Shown here piece by piece: positions 23,673-32,509 of a DNA stretch of 64,000 bases. The notes beneath the pieces were generated by a model. That model ran no database searches. It worked only from the letters and a program-made list of their open reading frames with translations, and was not told where the DNA came from. This stretch comes from Halolamina litorea. Its GTDB lineage: Archaea; Halobacteriota; Halobacteria; Halobacteriales; Haloferacaceae. The position numbers and the translations under genes are program-made. The first letter of the stretch is position 1; each line of letters begins with the position of its first letter. The DNA lies in contig NZ_JANHGR010000001.1 in the NCBI RefSeq assembly GCF_026616205.1, positions 1,364,001 through 1,428,000 of the forward strand. The letters run 5' to 3'.

Positions 23673-26093
23673 GTGTCTGAGCCGGACCTGCAGGCCCCCG
23701 AGTACTACCTCAACAGGGAGTTCTCGGAACTCGCCTTCCAGCAGCGGGTGCTCGCCGAGGGGACCGACGAGCGGAACCCGCCGCTCGAACGGCTCCGCTT
23801 CCTCGCCTACGTCACCAAGAACACCGACGAGTTCTTCATGAAGCGCGTGGGGGGGCTCAAACAGCAGATCGACGCCGGCGTGACCGAGACGACCCCCGAC
23901 GGGCGCACGCCCGAGGAGCAGTGGACGGAAGTGCTGGAGGCGGCCCGCCCGCTGCTGGGCGAACAGACCGACTACTGGCAGTCGACGCTCAAACCCGAAC
24001 TCGCGGCGGCGGGCGTCGAAGTCCTCGAGATGGATGCGCTCGACGACGACGAGGTCCAGTCCCTGCGGACGTACTTCGAGGAGACGGTGCTGCCGACGCT
24101 GACGCCGCTGTCGTTCGACCCGGCTCACCCGTTCCCGTTCATCTCGAACCGCTCGCTCTCGCTGGGGGTGCTCTCACGCGGCGCCGACCGGGACCTGACG
24201 TTCACCCGGATCAAGATCCCCAAGAACCAACCGCGGCTCGTCGAGGTCCCAGGCCGGGACTGCGGCTTCGTCCTCCTCGAGGACCTGATCGAGGCGAACC
24301 TCGGGCTGTTGCTTCCGAACCTCGAGATCGTCGACGTGTCGAAGTTCAAGGTCACGCGCAACGCCGAGGTGCGGCGCAACGAGGAGGTCGCGGAGGACCT
24401 CATCGACATGATCGAGGAGGTGATCGAGCAGCGGCGCTTCGCGACGGCGGTGCGCCTGGAGATCGAATCGGGGATGGCCGAGCGCTCGCGCTCGATCCTG
24501 AAGCGGAACCTCGACGTGACCGAACGGGAGGTGTTCGAGCGCGAGGGGCCGATCGACTTCGAGGACTTCTTCGAACTCGTCGAGCTCCCTCGCCCCGACC
24601 TCAAACTCCCCGACTGGTCGCCGAAGCTCCACCCGCGGCTGCGCCCCGTCGACGACCTGAACGACGAGCGGAGCATCTTCGAGGAGATCCGCGAGGGGGA
24701 CATCCTCGCCCACCACCCCTACCACTCCTTCGAAGGGACCGTCCAGCAGTTCCTCGACACGGCCGCGAACGACCCGAACGTACTGGCGGTGAAAGCGGCG
24801 ATCTACCGCACCGCCAGCGACTCGAAGGTGATCCAGAGCCTCATCGACGCCGCCGACAACGGCAAGCAGGTCGCGGTGATGGTCGAACTCAAGGCCCGCT
24901 TCGACGAGAAGAACAACCTCGAGTGGGTCCGGCGGCTGGAGGAGGAGGGGATCCACGTCGCCTACGGCACCGTCGGGCTCAAGACCCACACGAAGACCGC
25001 ACTCGTGGTGCGCCGGGAGGAGGACGGCGTCAAACTCTACTCCCACGTCGGGACGGGGAACTACCACTCGGGCACCGCACAGGGCTACAGCGACCTCGGG
25101 CTGTTGACGGCCGACCGCGACATCGGGCAGGACCTCACCCGACTGTTCAACTTCTTCACGGGGCCGTCGCTGGACGAACGGTTCCGGAAGCTGCTGATCG
25201 CGCCGGTGACGATGCGCGACCGGTTCGTCGAGATGGTGCGCCGCGAGGCCGAGCACGCCCGGGAGGGCCGCCGGGCCCGGATCGTCGTGAAGGTCAACGG
25301 GCTGGAGGACCCGGGAATGGTCGAGGAGCTCTACCGGGCGTCGATGGCCGGCGTCGAGATCGACCTGATCGTGCGGGACATCTGCCGGCTCCGCCCCGGG
25401 ATCGAGGGGCTGAGCGAGAACGTGACCATCCACTCCGTCGTCGGGCGCTTCCTCGAACACGCGCGGGTCTTCTACTTCGAGAACGCCGGCGACCCCGAGT
25501 GGTACCTCGGGTCGGCCGACTGGATGACCCGGAACCTCGACTACCGCGTCGAGGCGATCACGCCCGTCGAGGACCCGGCGCTGCGCGAACAGCTCCGGTT
25601 CGTCCTCGAAGGGACGTTCCACGACAACCGGCGCCGGTGGCTGATGGACAGCGGCGGCGAGTACGAGCGGGTCGACGCCGATGCCGACGAGCCGGTGATC
25701 GACGTACAGCAGCTCCTCATGGACGCGACGACGGCGGCCGTCGAGGAGGGCTACGGGCCGGGAATGGTCGTCGACGACACTGTGGTCGACGAGGAACTAC
25801 TGATCGAGCCGATGGAGGGACTGACCGAGAGCGAGCCCGCATCAACGACTACTGTGGACTCACCATCGGCGGCCGGCGCGGGCGATTACACGGAGCCGGC
25901 GGTCGATGCTCCAGTAGATGCCGACGCGACCGAGGTCGATGACCGAATCGCATTCGAGACGTATCCGGATCGGTGGTACCGCCCCGACAGCGACGAGTAC
26001 GGCTGGGCCGTCCGTACGGCCGACGGTGGACGCCGCTACTTCAAGACCGAAGCGGGGGCACTCGATCGCCTCCGACGGGAGTACAGCGACTGA
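23673..26093 (+). CDS. ppk1: Polyphosphate kinase 1
   Basis: An 806-residue enzyme that reversibly polymerises the gamma phosphate of ATP into polyphosphate. It carries the N domain (YLNREFSELAFQQRVL), head domain, and two phospholipase-D-like catalytic domains. These hold HHPYHSFE (about residue 346), the catalytic histidine in LKTHTKTALVV (about 439), YSHVGTGNYH, and a second conserved His in TIHSVVGRFLEH (about 587). The start is GTG 23673. After residue ~690 there is an acidic linker and a C-terminal ~55-residue domain (YPDRWYRPDSDEYGW onward), an extension beyond typical PPK1. Confidence 0.95.
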   Translation: MSEPDLQAPEYYLNREFSELAFQQRVLAEGTDERNPPLERLRFLAYVTKNTDEFFMKRVGGLKQQIDAGVTETTPDGRTPEEQWTEVLEAARPLLGEQTDYWQSTLKPELAAAGVEVLEMDALDDDEVQSLRTYFEETVLPTLTPLSFDPAHPFPFISNRSLSLGVLSRGADRDLTFTRIKIPKNQPRLVEVPGRDCGFVLLEDLIEANLGLLLPNLEIVDVSKFKVTRNAEVRRNEEVAEDLIDMIEEVIEQRRFATAVRLEIESGMAERSRSILKRNLDVTEREVFEREGPIDFEDFFELVELPRPDLKLPDWSPKLHPRLRPVDDLNDERSIFEEIREGDILAHHPYHSFEGTVQQFLDTAANDPNVLAVKAAIYRTASDSKVIQSLIDAADNGKQVAVMVELKARFDEKNNLEWVRRLEEEGIHVAYGTVGLKTHTKTALVVRREEDGVKLYSHVGTGNYHSGTAQGYSDLGLLTADRDIGQDLTRLFNFFTGPSLDERFRKLLIAPVTMRDRFVEMVRREAEHAREGRRARIVVKVNGLEDPGMVEELYRASMAGVEIDLIVRDICRLRPGIEGLSENVTIHSVVGRFLEHARVFYFENAGDPEWYLGSADWMTRNLDYRVEAITPVEDPALREQLRFVLEGTFHDNRRRWLMDSGGEYERVDADADEPVIDVQQLLMDATTAAVEEGYGPGMVVDDTVVDEELLIEPMEGLTESEPASTTTVDSPSAAGAGDYTEPAVDAPVDADATEVDDRIAFETYPDRWYRPDSDEYGWAVRTADGGRRYFKTEAGALDRLRREYSD

Positions 26094-26149
26094 CCGGGAG
26101 CCGATCGGCCATCCAACGGCGGCTCGCGGCGGTAGCTGACTGAAAACCC

Positions 26150-26156
26150 CTTTAGG
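26150..26156 (+). promoter_or_regulatory. TATA-like box of mch
   Basis: ctttagg centred 25 nt before the ATG at 26178. Confidence 0.35.
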
Positions 26157-26177
26157 GAGTGACGCGGGAGTAAGGAT

Positions 26178-27113
26178 ATGGAGAGCATCAACCGGATGGC
26201 GGTCGAGCTGGTCGACGAGGCCCTCGACTTCGCCGACGAACTCAACGTCACGCCCTACGAACTCGACTCCGGCGCGACCGTACTCGACTTCGGCGTCGAG
26301 ACCGACGGCGGCGTCGAGGCGGGCGTCCTGCTCGCCGAGATCCAGACCGCCGGCTTGGCGACGATCACCACCCGGACCGGCCGGGTCGACGGCGCGCCCG
26401 TCCCCCACGTCGAACTGTCGACTGACCACCCCGGGATCGCCCTGCTGTGCTCCCAGAAAGCGGGCTGGGAGCTCGAGTTCGACACGTACGACGGGCTGGG
26501 CTCGGGGCCGGCACGCGCGCTGGTCGGCCAGGAGACCGAGTTCCAGTCGGTCGGCTACTTCGACGAGTTCGACCTGACCGTGCTGGCCGTCGAGAGCATC
26601 GACCTCCCCGACGACGAGATCGCGAGCCACGTCGCCGACCTCGCGGGTATCGAGGAGAGCGGCGTGTTCCTGCCGACGTTCGCGCTTGGCTCCATCGCGG
26701 GCAGCGTCGCCGCCGGCGCCCGAGCGCCCGAGTCGGCCGTCTGGCAGCTGTTCGAGGCCGGCTACGACCCGACCGACGTGCTCTCGGTCTCGGGTAGCGC
26801 ACCCGTCGCGCCCGTCGGCTACGACGAGAGCGAGGCGATGGCCCGCACGAACGACGCGCTCGCGTTCGGCGGCGAGGTCCACCTGACCGTCGCCCGCGAC
26901 GACGCCGACGCCTTCGAGTCGATCACCTCGAACGCCGCCACGGAGTTCGACGCGACCTTCGAGGAGATCTTCGAGGCCCACGAGTGGGACTTCGAGGCGC
27001 TGCCGGAGTCGGTGTTCGGCCCCGCCGCCGCGACCGTCGACGTGGTCGACGGCCCCACCTACCGCTTCGGCGAACGGAACGAGGCGCTGCTGGCCGAGAG
27101 CTTCGGCTTCTGA
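26178..27113 (+). CDS. mch: Methenyltetrahydromethanopterin cyclohydrolase
   Basis: A 311-residue enzyme converting methenyl-H4MPT to formyl-H4MPT, a C1-transfer step best known from methanogens and methylotrophs. The MESINRMAVELVDEALDFAD start, GSGPARALV and the YGxGP/APVAPVGYDE-like segments match Mch along the full length. Haloarchaea are not methanogens, so the role is presumably in C1 metabolism with a pterin cofactor. The following gene starts 3 nt after the stop, so the two form an operon. Confidence 0.92.
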   Translation: MESINRMAVELVDEALDFADELNVTPYELDSGATVLDFGVETDGGVEAGVLLAEIQTAGLATITTRTGRVDGAPVPHVELSTDHPGIALLCSQKAGWELEFDTYDGLGSGPARALVGQETEFQSVGYFDEFDLTVLAVESIDLPDDEIASHVADLAGIEESGVFLPTFALGSIAGSVAAGARAPESAVWQLFEAGYDPTDVLSVSGSAPVAPVGYDESEAMARTNDALAFGGEVHLTVARDDADAFESITSNAATEFDATFEEIFEAHEWDFEALPESVFGPAAATVDVVDGPTYRFGERNEALLAESFGF

Positions 27114-27115
27114 GC

Positions 27116-27652
27116 ATGCGACTCAAACCGCTGCCGGCACCGCCCGCCCCCGACGCCGCCGACGAGGACGACGAGTCGGCCGCCGACCGGCCCGTCTTCG
27201 AGGCAATCGCCGACGCCCAGTCGGCGGTGCCGCTGGTCCCCGGGTCGGAGAACGACTGCTGTGCTCGGCTGATGCGCCGCGAGGGCCACCCCAGCCGGGA
27301 CGTGGCACGGGAGTGGCTGACGTTCCTCCGCGCGCTGGAGTTGGCCGTCGAAACCGAGACCGGGTTCAAGCGGACCGACCGCGAACCGACGCCCGAGAAC
27401 GTCCGGTCGTCGTTCCGCGAGCGGGTCTTCGGCGCGAGCGAGGCGCTGGACGTGCTCGCCGACGCTGCGGAACCCATCGACGCCGCCGAGGCGTTCGACC
27501 GCCTCCGGGCGACCGTACCGGGCTGGGAGCGCGAGCGCCGGCGGACGTGGGTCGAACACTGGACCGACCGAACCGAGCGGGTACTCGACTGGCTGGTCGC
27601 GTTGGACCTCGCCGACCGCGTCGAGGGTGGCTACGTGGCCGCGGAGAACTGA
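27116..27652 (+). CDS. Uncharacterised haloarchaeal protein in mch operon
   Basis: A 178-residue, strongly acidic, soluble protein with no motif I recognise. A Pro/Asp/Glu-rich start (PLPAPPAPDAADEDDES) leads into helical sequence with ENDCCARLMRREGHPSRDVAREW and a C-terminal winged-helix-like end (VLDWLVALDLADRVEGGYVA). ATG 27116 lies 3 nt after the mch stop, so it is translated with it. The wHTH-like end hints at nucleic acid binding, weakly. Confidence 0.7.
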   Translation: MRLKPLPAPPAPDAADEDDESAADRPVFEAIADAQSAVPLVPGSENDCCARLMRREGHPSRDVAREWLTFLRALELAVETETGFKRTDREPTPENVRSSFRERVFGASEALDVLADAAEPIDAAEAFDRLRATVPGWERERRRTWVEHWTDRTERVLDWLVALDLADRVEGGYVAAEN

Positions 27653-27660
27653 GCGCCGCG

Positions 27661-28059
27661 TTACTCGGCCGACGCCTCGTCCGTGGTCGGACGACCCACC
27701 ACCACGGCGCGGGCCGCCGTCCCGCCGACGTACGTCGCCGCCGCGCCGGCGCCCACCGAGAGCATATCCGGGAGGTCAGTCGCCACCAACAGCGCGACGA
27801 CAGCGGTCCCGACGACGATGGCGGCGGCGGCTTCTGCGCCGATCAGGAGGGCCGGCGAGTCCCCGCTCCCCTCCGTCCGGGGGTACGCGCCGGCGAGCAA
27901 CAGCGGTATCGAGACCCCGAGGCCGACGACGACCGCGTAGGGTTCGGCGGCGACCACGCTCCGGTCGACCAGGAGTACCTGCGTGAGTGTCGTGACGACG
28001 GCCGCCAGCAGCACGCCGGCTGCCAACAGCGTGAGCCGCCGCTTGGTGGCGTCCTGCAT
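27661..28059 (-). CDS. Four-helix membrane protein (132 aa)
   Basis: A 132-residue protein with about four membrane segments (LTLLAAGVLLAAVVTTLTQVL, AVVVGLGVSIPLLLAGAY, LLIGAEAAAAIVVGTAVVAL and SVGAGAAATYVGGTAARAVV). It starts with a basic MQDATKRR, so the N-terminus is probably inside. It follows the GTPBP1-type gene by 39 nt in the same direction and may be co-transcribed. Function unknown. Confidence 0.7.
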   Translation of the reverse strand: MQDATKRRLTLLAAGVLLAAVVTTLTQVLLVDRSVVAAEPYAVVVGLGVSIPLLLAGAYPRTEGSGDSPALLIGAEAAAAIVVGTAVVALLVATDLPDMLSVGAGAAATYVGGTAARAVVVGRPTTDEASAE

Positions 28060-28098
28060 TCGTTCGAGGGTCGCCCGCGGGCGCGAAAAGGGTTCGGG

Positions 28099-29715
28099 CT
28101 ACGTGTCGGTCGACCTGACGGTCCCGACGCCCTTGCTCCGACCCTCACGGAAGACGAACCGCTGGCCCTCCTCGACGAGGTAGGGGCGGAACTTGAACCG
28201 AACCGTAGTGGTGCCGTTGTCGCCGGGAAGCAGGCGACCGCCCTCGGGCGAGAACACGGCGGCCTCGCTTACGGTTTCGAGGTGGACGACCGGTTCGTAG
28301 CCGTCGCCGATCTTCGTCGGGTGGTTCAGGACGACTACTTCGGCCTCGAACTCCCGGACCGGATCGGGATCGGCGTCACGGGGCAGCAGCGCCATCCCGC
28401 GTTCGATCTCGCTCTCGGCGACGCCCTTCAGGGCGATGCCGACGATCCGGCCCGCGCGGGCCTTGTCGACCCGGTGGTAGTGCATCTCGATCGAGCGGAC
28501 CTCGACCTCCCGGAACCCCCCGTCGGCCATCGGGCCGAGCAGGAGTTCGTCGCCGGCCTCGACCGTGCCGGCGTTGATCGTTCCCGAGGCGACCGCGCCG
28601 ACGCCGGTGACGCTGTAGGAGCGATCGACGTACATCCGGAACGGCGCGTCGGCGTCGGACTCGCGCTTGGGGAGCGCCTCGAACAGCGTGTCGAGGTCGT
28701 CGAGGCCCTCGCCGCCGACGGCGCTCGTCCGGAGGAGCGGAACGGTCGTGCCGACCTCCTCGATGGCCGCGTCGACGCCGTAGCGCTCGACGGGAAGCGG
28801 GGTTTCGCCGACCTCCCGGAGCATCGCTTCGACCTCCGCTTCGACCTCGTCGACGCGCTCGTCGCTCACGGCGTCGGCCTTGGTGATGGCGACCATCGTG
28901 GGGAGTTCGGTCGCCAGCAGGATCCCGAGGTGCTCGCGGGTCGTCTTCGTCGGGCCGTCGTCGGCCGCCACGACGAGCAGCCCGTAGTCGAGTTTCTGGC
29001 CGACGAGGCCGCGGATCGTCGTCCGGAGCCACGGCTCGTGGCCGACGGTGTCGACGAAGCTGACGAGGCGGTCGGCCTCCTGTACCACCCGCGCCCGGTC
29101 GGTCTTCCGGTGGGGGTTGTCCATCCGGACCGGGCCGTGGTCGTCGAAACCGTACACCGCGTAGGAGAGGTCCGCCGAGAGCCCCCGCTCGACCTCGTGG
29201 GGCTGTACGTCGAGGAACGAGCGCGTGCCGCCCTCCCCGTCGTCTCGCTCGCCGGTGACGAGCGTGCCCACGAGCGTCGACTTGCCGTGGTCGACGTGGC
29301 CCGCGGTGCCGACGACGACGTGTTCGTCGTCCTCGCGGTCAAGCATCGCCCCTTCACGGATCGTGGCGACCCCGACGAGTCCCTCCTCGGCCCCCGCCTC
29401 GGCGGAGATGCCCCACGTCTCGACGTCCTCGATGTGGGCGTCGGCCTCCTCGGCCAACAGGGAGAGGACGTCCATCGACTCCGAGAAGGCCTCGGGGGAG
29501 ATGCCTGCGATCGCCCCGTCGTCGTCGACGCCGACGACGTACGTGGCCTCGCCGTCGCCGGAGAGAACACGATGCCGGAGTTGGGCGGCCAGCGACTCCA
29601 TGCGGCCCTCCCGCAGGTGCGTGTTGCGGGTGAGTCGCGTCTTGAACTCGATCTGCCCGCCCTCCTCCTCGCCGCGCTCCAAGGCCCGCTGCAGGGGGGC
29701 CCGGTCTGCGCTCAT
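28099..29715 (-). CDS. GTPBP1-family translational GTPase
   Basis: A 538-residue GTPase of the GTPBP1/EF-Tu-like superfamily. After an N-terminal domain (QIEFKTRLTRN) comes the GTPase domain with G1 GTAGHVDHGKST, G3 DTVGHEPW and G4 TKAD. Domains II and III follow (RSYSVTGVGAVASGTI; PYLVEEGQRFVFREGRSKGVG). Eukaryotic relatives act in ribosome quality control and mRNA decay; the archaeal role is unsettled. ATG 29715 is chosen because TATA box GCATATATC lies 27 nt upstream. The longer frame would run through that box. Confidence 0.92.
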   Translation of the reverse strand: MSADRAPLQRALERGEEEGGQIEFKTRLTRNTHLREGRMESLAAQLRHRVLSGDGEATYVVGVDDDGAIAGISPEAFSESMDVLSLLAEEADAHIEDVETWGISAEAGAEEGLVGVATIREGAMLDREDDEHVVVGTAGHVDHGKSTLVGTLVTGERDDGEGGTRSFLDVQPHEVERGLSADLSYAVYGFDDHGPVRMDNPHRKTDRARVVQEADRLVSFVDTVGHEPWLRTTIRGLVGQKLDYGLLVVAADDGPTKTTREHLGILLATELPTMVAITKADAVSDERVDEVEAEVEAMLREVGETPLPVERYGVDAAIEEVGTTVPLLRTSAVGGEGLDDLDTLFEALPKRESDADAPFRMYVDRSYSVTGVGAVASGTINAGTVEAGDELLLGPMADGGFREVEVRSIEMHYHRVDKARAGRIVGIALKGVAESEIERGMALLPRDADPDPVREFEAEVVVLNHPTKIGDGYEPVVHLETVSEAAVFSPEGGRLLPGDNGTTTVRFKFRPYLVEEGQRFVFREGRSKGVGTVRSTDT

Positions 29716-29738
29716 GACCCGTGATAGGCGCCGACGCG

Positions 29739-29747
29739 GATATATGC
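29739..29747 (-). promoter_or_regulatory. TATA box of the GTPBP1-family gene
   Basis: Minus strand GCATATATC centred 27-28 nt from the ATG at 29715. Confidence 0.55.
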
Positions 29748-29816
29748 CTTTTCGTGTGGTGGGACACCATGCCACAGTACAGCTGCGGAACGCTCCGGAG
29801 TCCCGGAGGGGAAGCC

Positions 29817-29824
29817 GTTATAGG
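29817..29824 (+). promoter_or_regulatory. TATA box of the HxlR regulator
   Basis: gttatagg is centred 28 nt before ATG 29849, divergent from the GTPBP1 promoter. Confidence 0.5.
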
Positions 29825-29848
29825 TATCGGGAGCGAACCGGGTAACAG

Positions 29849-30205
29849 ATGTCCACCGAACTCGAGGACGGGAACGCGGCGATGGAGGGGTCCACGACCG
29901 AGGTCTGCCCGGTCGTCGACGCGGTCGAACAGATCGGCTCCCAGTGGCGACTGGTCGTGCTCCACGACCTCACCGAGGGGGAGAAGCGGTTCAACGAACT
30001 CAAGCGATCGACCGAGGCGAACGCGCGGACGCTCTCGCGCGTCCTCGACGACCTCCGAGAGACCGGTTTCGTCGAGCGCCGACTGGAGGAGGACGCCCCG
30101 GTGGCGACCTACTACTCCCTGACGAGCAAGGGCGAGTCGCTGGCCCCCGTTTTCGACGAGATCGAATCGTGGGCCAACGAGTGGGTAGAGACCTGTCAGG
30201 CCTGA
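29849..30205 (+). CDS. HxlR-family winged-helix regulator
   Basis: A 118-residue MarR-like dimeric DNA-binding protein. The HxlR core begins CPVVDAVEQIGSQWRLVVLHDL, with the conserved cysteine that often senses oxidants or aldehydes. It continues through KRFNELKRSTEANARTLSRVLDDL and the wing (TYYSLTSKGESL). It is divergent from the GTPBP1 gene and upstream of a methyltransferase. Target genes are not evident. Confidence 0.92.
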   Translation: MSTELEDGNAAMEGSTTEVCPVVDAVEQIGSQWRLVVLHDLTEGEKRFNELKRSTEANARTLSRVLDDLRETGFVERRLEEDAPVATYYSLTSKGESLAPVFDEIESWANEWVETCQA

Positions 30206-30295
30206 CCGCGGCCGCCGTCCTCGATCCGTTTTCACCTCGCTACCGGTTACCACGGCCGCGAAAGGCGTTTGAGGCGTGGCCCCGACGGCCCGCCC

Positions 30296-30907
30296 ATGGA
30301 CGAGCAACGGGCGACCGTCCGTGACGGCTACGACGCGATGGCCGAGACCTACGACGAGCGCCGCTCGGCGTCGCCGACGGCCAACGAGGGCCTCGTGGCA
30401 CTGCGGGAGTCGCTGCCGGCTGATCCGCGGGTGTTGGACCTGGGCTGTGGTGCGGGCGAGGGACCGCTCGCCACGCTCCCGACGGAGGGGGCCGTCGGGC
30501 TGGACTTCTCGACTGCACAGCTACGGCTGGCGCGGGAGCGGACGGACGCCGCGCTCGTGGCCGGCGATATGACCGCGCTACCCTTCGATGACGGGCGGTT
30601 CGACGCCGTCACCGCGTTCTACTCGGTGATCCACCTGCCCGAAGACGAGCACCGGGACTGCTACGCGGAGGTGGCGCGGGTGCTGCGGCCGGGCGGGGAG
30701 TTCCTGTTCAGCATCGGCGACGACTGGGCCGGCGAGAACGACGACTGGCTCGACACCGGCGCGCGGATGGCGTGGTCGTTCCCGCCGCTGCGGGAGACCG
30801 AACGGCTGCTCGAGGCCGCCGGCCTCGAACTGGTGGAGCAGTACGGGGTTCGGAGCGAGATGGACGACGCCGAGTGGCCGTTCCTCCGCTGTCGAGTGCC
30901 GGAGTGA
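30296..30907 (+). CDS. Class I SAM-dependent methyltransferase
   Basis: A 203-residue Rossmann-fold methyltransferase. SAM-binding motif I is RVLDLGCGAGEGPLA (about residues 45-59), motif II is GLDFSTAQL, and the post-motif segment AGDMTALPFDDGRFDAV follows. It resembles UbiE/COQ5-like small-molecule methyltransferases, with no clear substrate. ATG 30296 is chosen. The GC-rich gap before it holds no obvious TATA box, so it may be read through from the HxlR gene. Confidence 0.85.
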   Translation: MDEQRATVRDGYDAMAETYDERRSASPTANEGLVALRESLPADPRVLDLGCGAGEGPLATLPTEGAVGLDFSTAQLRLARERTDAALVAGDMTALPFDDGRFDAVTAFYSVIHLPEDEHRDCYAEVARVLRPGGEFLFSIGDDWAGENDDWLDTGARMAWSFPPLRETERLLEAAGLELVEQYGVRSEMDDAEWPFLRCRVPE

Positions 30908-30930
30908 GCGCCGACCCTGCCTGCCGGTTC

Positions 30931-30938
30931 CTTTTTAC
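30931..30938 (+). promoter_or_regulatory. TATA-like box of the MBF1 gene
   Basis: ctttttac is centred about 27 nt before ATG 30961. Confidence 0.45.
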
Positions 30939-30960
30939 TGCCCGGCGCGCTACGTCGGGT

Positions 30961-31491
30961 ATGGCCCAGTGTGAGATGTGCGGCGCGGAGAAGTCCTCGC
31001 TCACGACGACGAAAGTCGAGGGCGCCGAACTCGAACTCTGTGACGACTGTGCGGACTTCGGCACGGAGGTCAAGACCGAGTCCACCTCGTCGGCGTCGAC
31101 CAAGTACTCCGCTTCCTCCTCATCGGGCGGGTCGTCCTCCTCCTCGTCGAGTAGCGGCGGGAGCGGGGGGAGCAGCGGTGGTCGTCGCCGTCGGGACATG
31201 TTCGACCAGATGGACGAGATCGCGAGCGACTACGACGAGCGAATCCGGGCAGCCCGCGAACACGATGGGCTGAGCCGCGAGGACCTCGCCAAGGAACTCA
31301 ACGAGAAGGCCTCCCTGATCGGGAAGCTGGAACGGGGTGACATCCTGCCCAGCGACGACGTGAAGGCCAAACTCGAGAAACGCCTCGGCATCTCCCTCTC
31401 GGAGGGGTCGGGCGACGACGACGCCAGTTGGGACTCCGACTCCTCGATGACTCAGACGCTCGGCGACGTGGTCGAGCGAAAGAGCGAGTAG
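30961..31491 (+). CDS. mbf1: Multiprotein bridging factor MBF1 (TIGR00270)
   Basis: A 176-residue archaeal MBF1. An N-terminal zinc ribbon has two CxxC pairs (CEMCGAEKSSL and CDDCADFG). A long flexible linker of Ser/Gly runs (about residues 44-76) ends in RRRR. A Cro-like HTH follows (IRAAREHDGLSREDLAKELN to SLIGKLERGDILPSDD). Archaeal MBF1 binds ribosomal subunits and affects stress gene expression. The tail is acidic and Ser-rich. Confidence 0.93.
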   Translation: MAQCEMCGAEKSSLTTTKVEGAELELCDDCADFGTEVKTESTSSASTKYSASSSSGGSSSSSSSSGGSGGSSGGRRRRDMFDQMDEIASDYDERIRAAREHDGLSREDLAKELNEKASLIGKLERGDILPSDDVKAKLEKRLGISLSEGSGDDDASWDSDSSMTQTLGDVVERKSE

Positions 31492-31527
31492 CCGCTCCCG
31501 ACCGCCACGGACCACCGGCGAACCGCC

Positions 31528-31536
31528 TATCTATTT
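31528..31536 (+). promoter_or_regulatory. TATA box of tpiA
   Basis: tatctattt is centred 29 nt before the GTG at 31561, supporting GTG as a leaderless start. Confidence 0.5.
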
Positions 31537-31560
31537 GCCCGTCGGCTCCCGCCTCCCGAC

Positions 31561-32205
31561 GTGTTCATCCTCGTCAACCTCAAAGCGTACGACTGTAAGC
31601 CCGTCAGCGTCGCCAAAGCCGCCGCCGACGTGGCCGAGGAGACCGGCGCCCGGATCGCGGTCGCCCCGCAGGCCGCCCGGATCGGCGCCGTCGCCGCCAC
31701 CGGCGTCGAGACGTGGGCCCAACACGTCAGCCCCGTCGAGCACGGCAGCCACACCGGCAGCACGCACGCTGCCGCCGTCGAACGTGCCGGCGCCGTCGGG
31801 ACGCTGTTGAACCACTCCGAGAACCGCCAGAAGCTGGCCGACATCGACGCCAGCCTCGACGCCGCCGACGCGGCGGCCCTCGAAACGGTGGTCTGTGCGA
31901 ACAACCCCGATCAGATCGCCGCCGCGACGGCGCTCGACCCCGACGCCGTCGCCGTCGAACCGCCGGAGCTCATCGGCGGCGACGAGTCGGTCGCCACGGC
32001 CGACCCCGGAATCGTGACCGACGCCGTCGAAGCGGCAGCGGCGGTCGACGACGGCGTTGAGGTGTTCTGTGGCGCCGGCATCGCCACCGGCGAGGACGTC
32101 GCTGCGGCCCGGGACCTCGGCGCCGACGGCGTCCTCCTCGCGTCGGGCGTCGCGCTCGCCGACGACCCCGAGACGGTGCTGCGCGACCTGGTTTCGGAGC
32201 TCTGA
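31561..32205 (+). CDS. tpiA: Triosephosphate isomerase
   Basis: A 214-residue archaeal-type TIM interconverting dihydroxyacetone phosphate and glyceraldehyde 3-phosphate. Visible are the substrate lysine in LVNLKAYDC, the electrophile histidine in LLNHSENR, the catalytic glutamate in [11 protein letters not shown] and the phosphate loop GAGIATGED. At about 215-225 residues the archaeal enzyme is shorter than the bacterial one. The start is GTG, supported by the TATA box. Confidence 0.95.
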   Translation: MFILVNLKAYDCKPVSVAKAAADVAEETGARIAVAPQAARIGAVAATGVETWAQHVSPVEHGSHTGSTHAAAVERAGAVGTLLNHSENRQKLADIDASLDAADAAALETVVCANNPDQIAAATALDPDAVAVEPPELIGGDESVATADPGIVTDAVEAAAAVDDGVEVFCGAGIATGEDVAAARDLGADGVLLASGVALADDPETVLRDLVSEL

Positions 32206-32230
32206 GAACGGCCCGCAGTCCCCGCTCGCG

Positions 32231-32509
32231 TCAGTCCCGTTCCTCGATCACGTAGTGGTCCTCGCCCTGCTCGACCAGCGTGCCGCCCGCTTCGAGGGTG
32301 ACCGTGTAGCCGGTCGGCGTGCGCTCCAGTTCGTGTGGCGCACGCACGCGGACGAGGTTGCCGATGAACTGCGCGGAGGGGGGTTTCTGGGCGGCGCCAC
32401 AGTCGTAGACGGTGACCAGTTCGTCGCCCGCGTCGGCCTCGTACACCACCAGCCGCGCGTGGCGGTCGAGGTGCCAGCGTCCCTCGCCGGTCCGGGGGAG
32501 CGCCCGCAT
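32231..32509 (-). CDS. Small uncharacterised haloarchaeal protein (92 aa)
   Basis: A 92-residue predicted beta-rich soluble protein (RLVVYEADAGDELVTVYDCG, GYTVTLEAGGTLVEQGEDHYV). I recognise no motif or function. Its ATG overlaps the stop codon of the upstream gene (TGATG), so it is translated with the coiled-coil protein and probably acts with it. It ends 25 nt from the convergent tpiA. Confidence 0.7.
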   Translation of the reverse strand: MRALPRTGEGRWHLDRHARLVVYEADAGDELVTVYDCGAAQKPPSAQFIGNLVRVRAPHELERTPTGYTVTLEAGGTLVEQGEDHYVIEERD

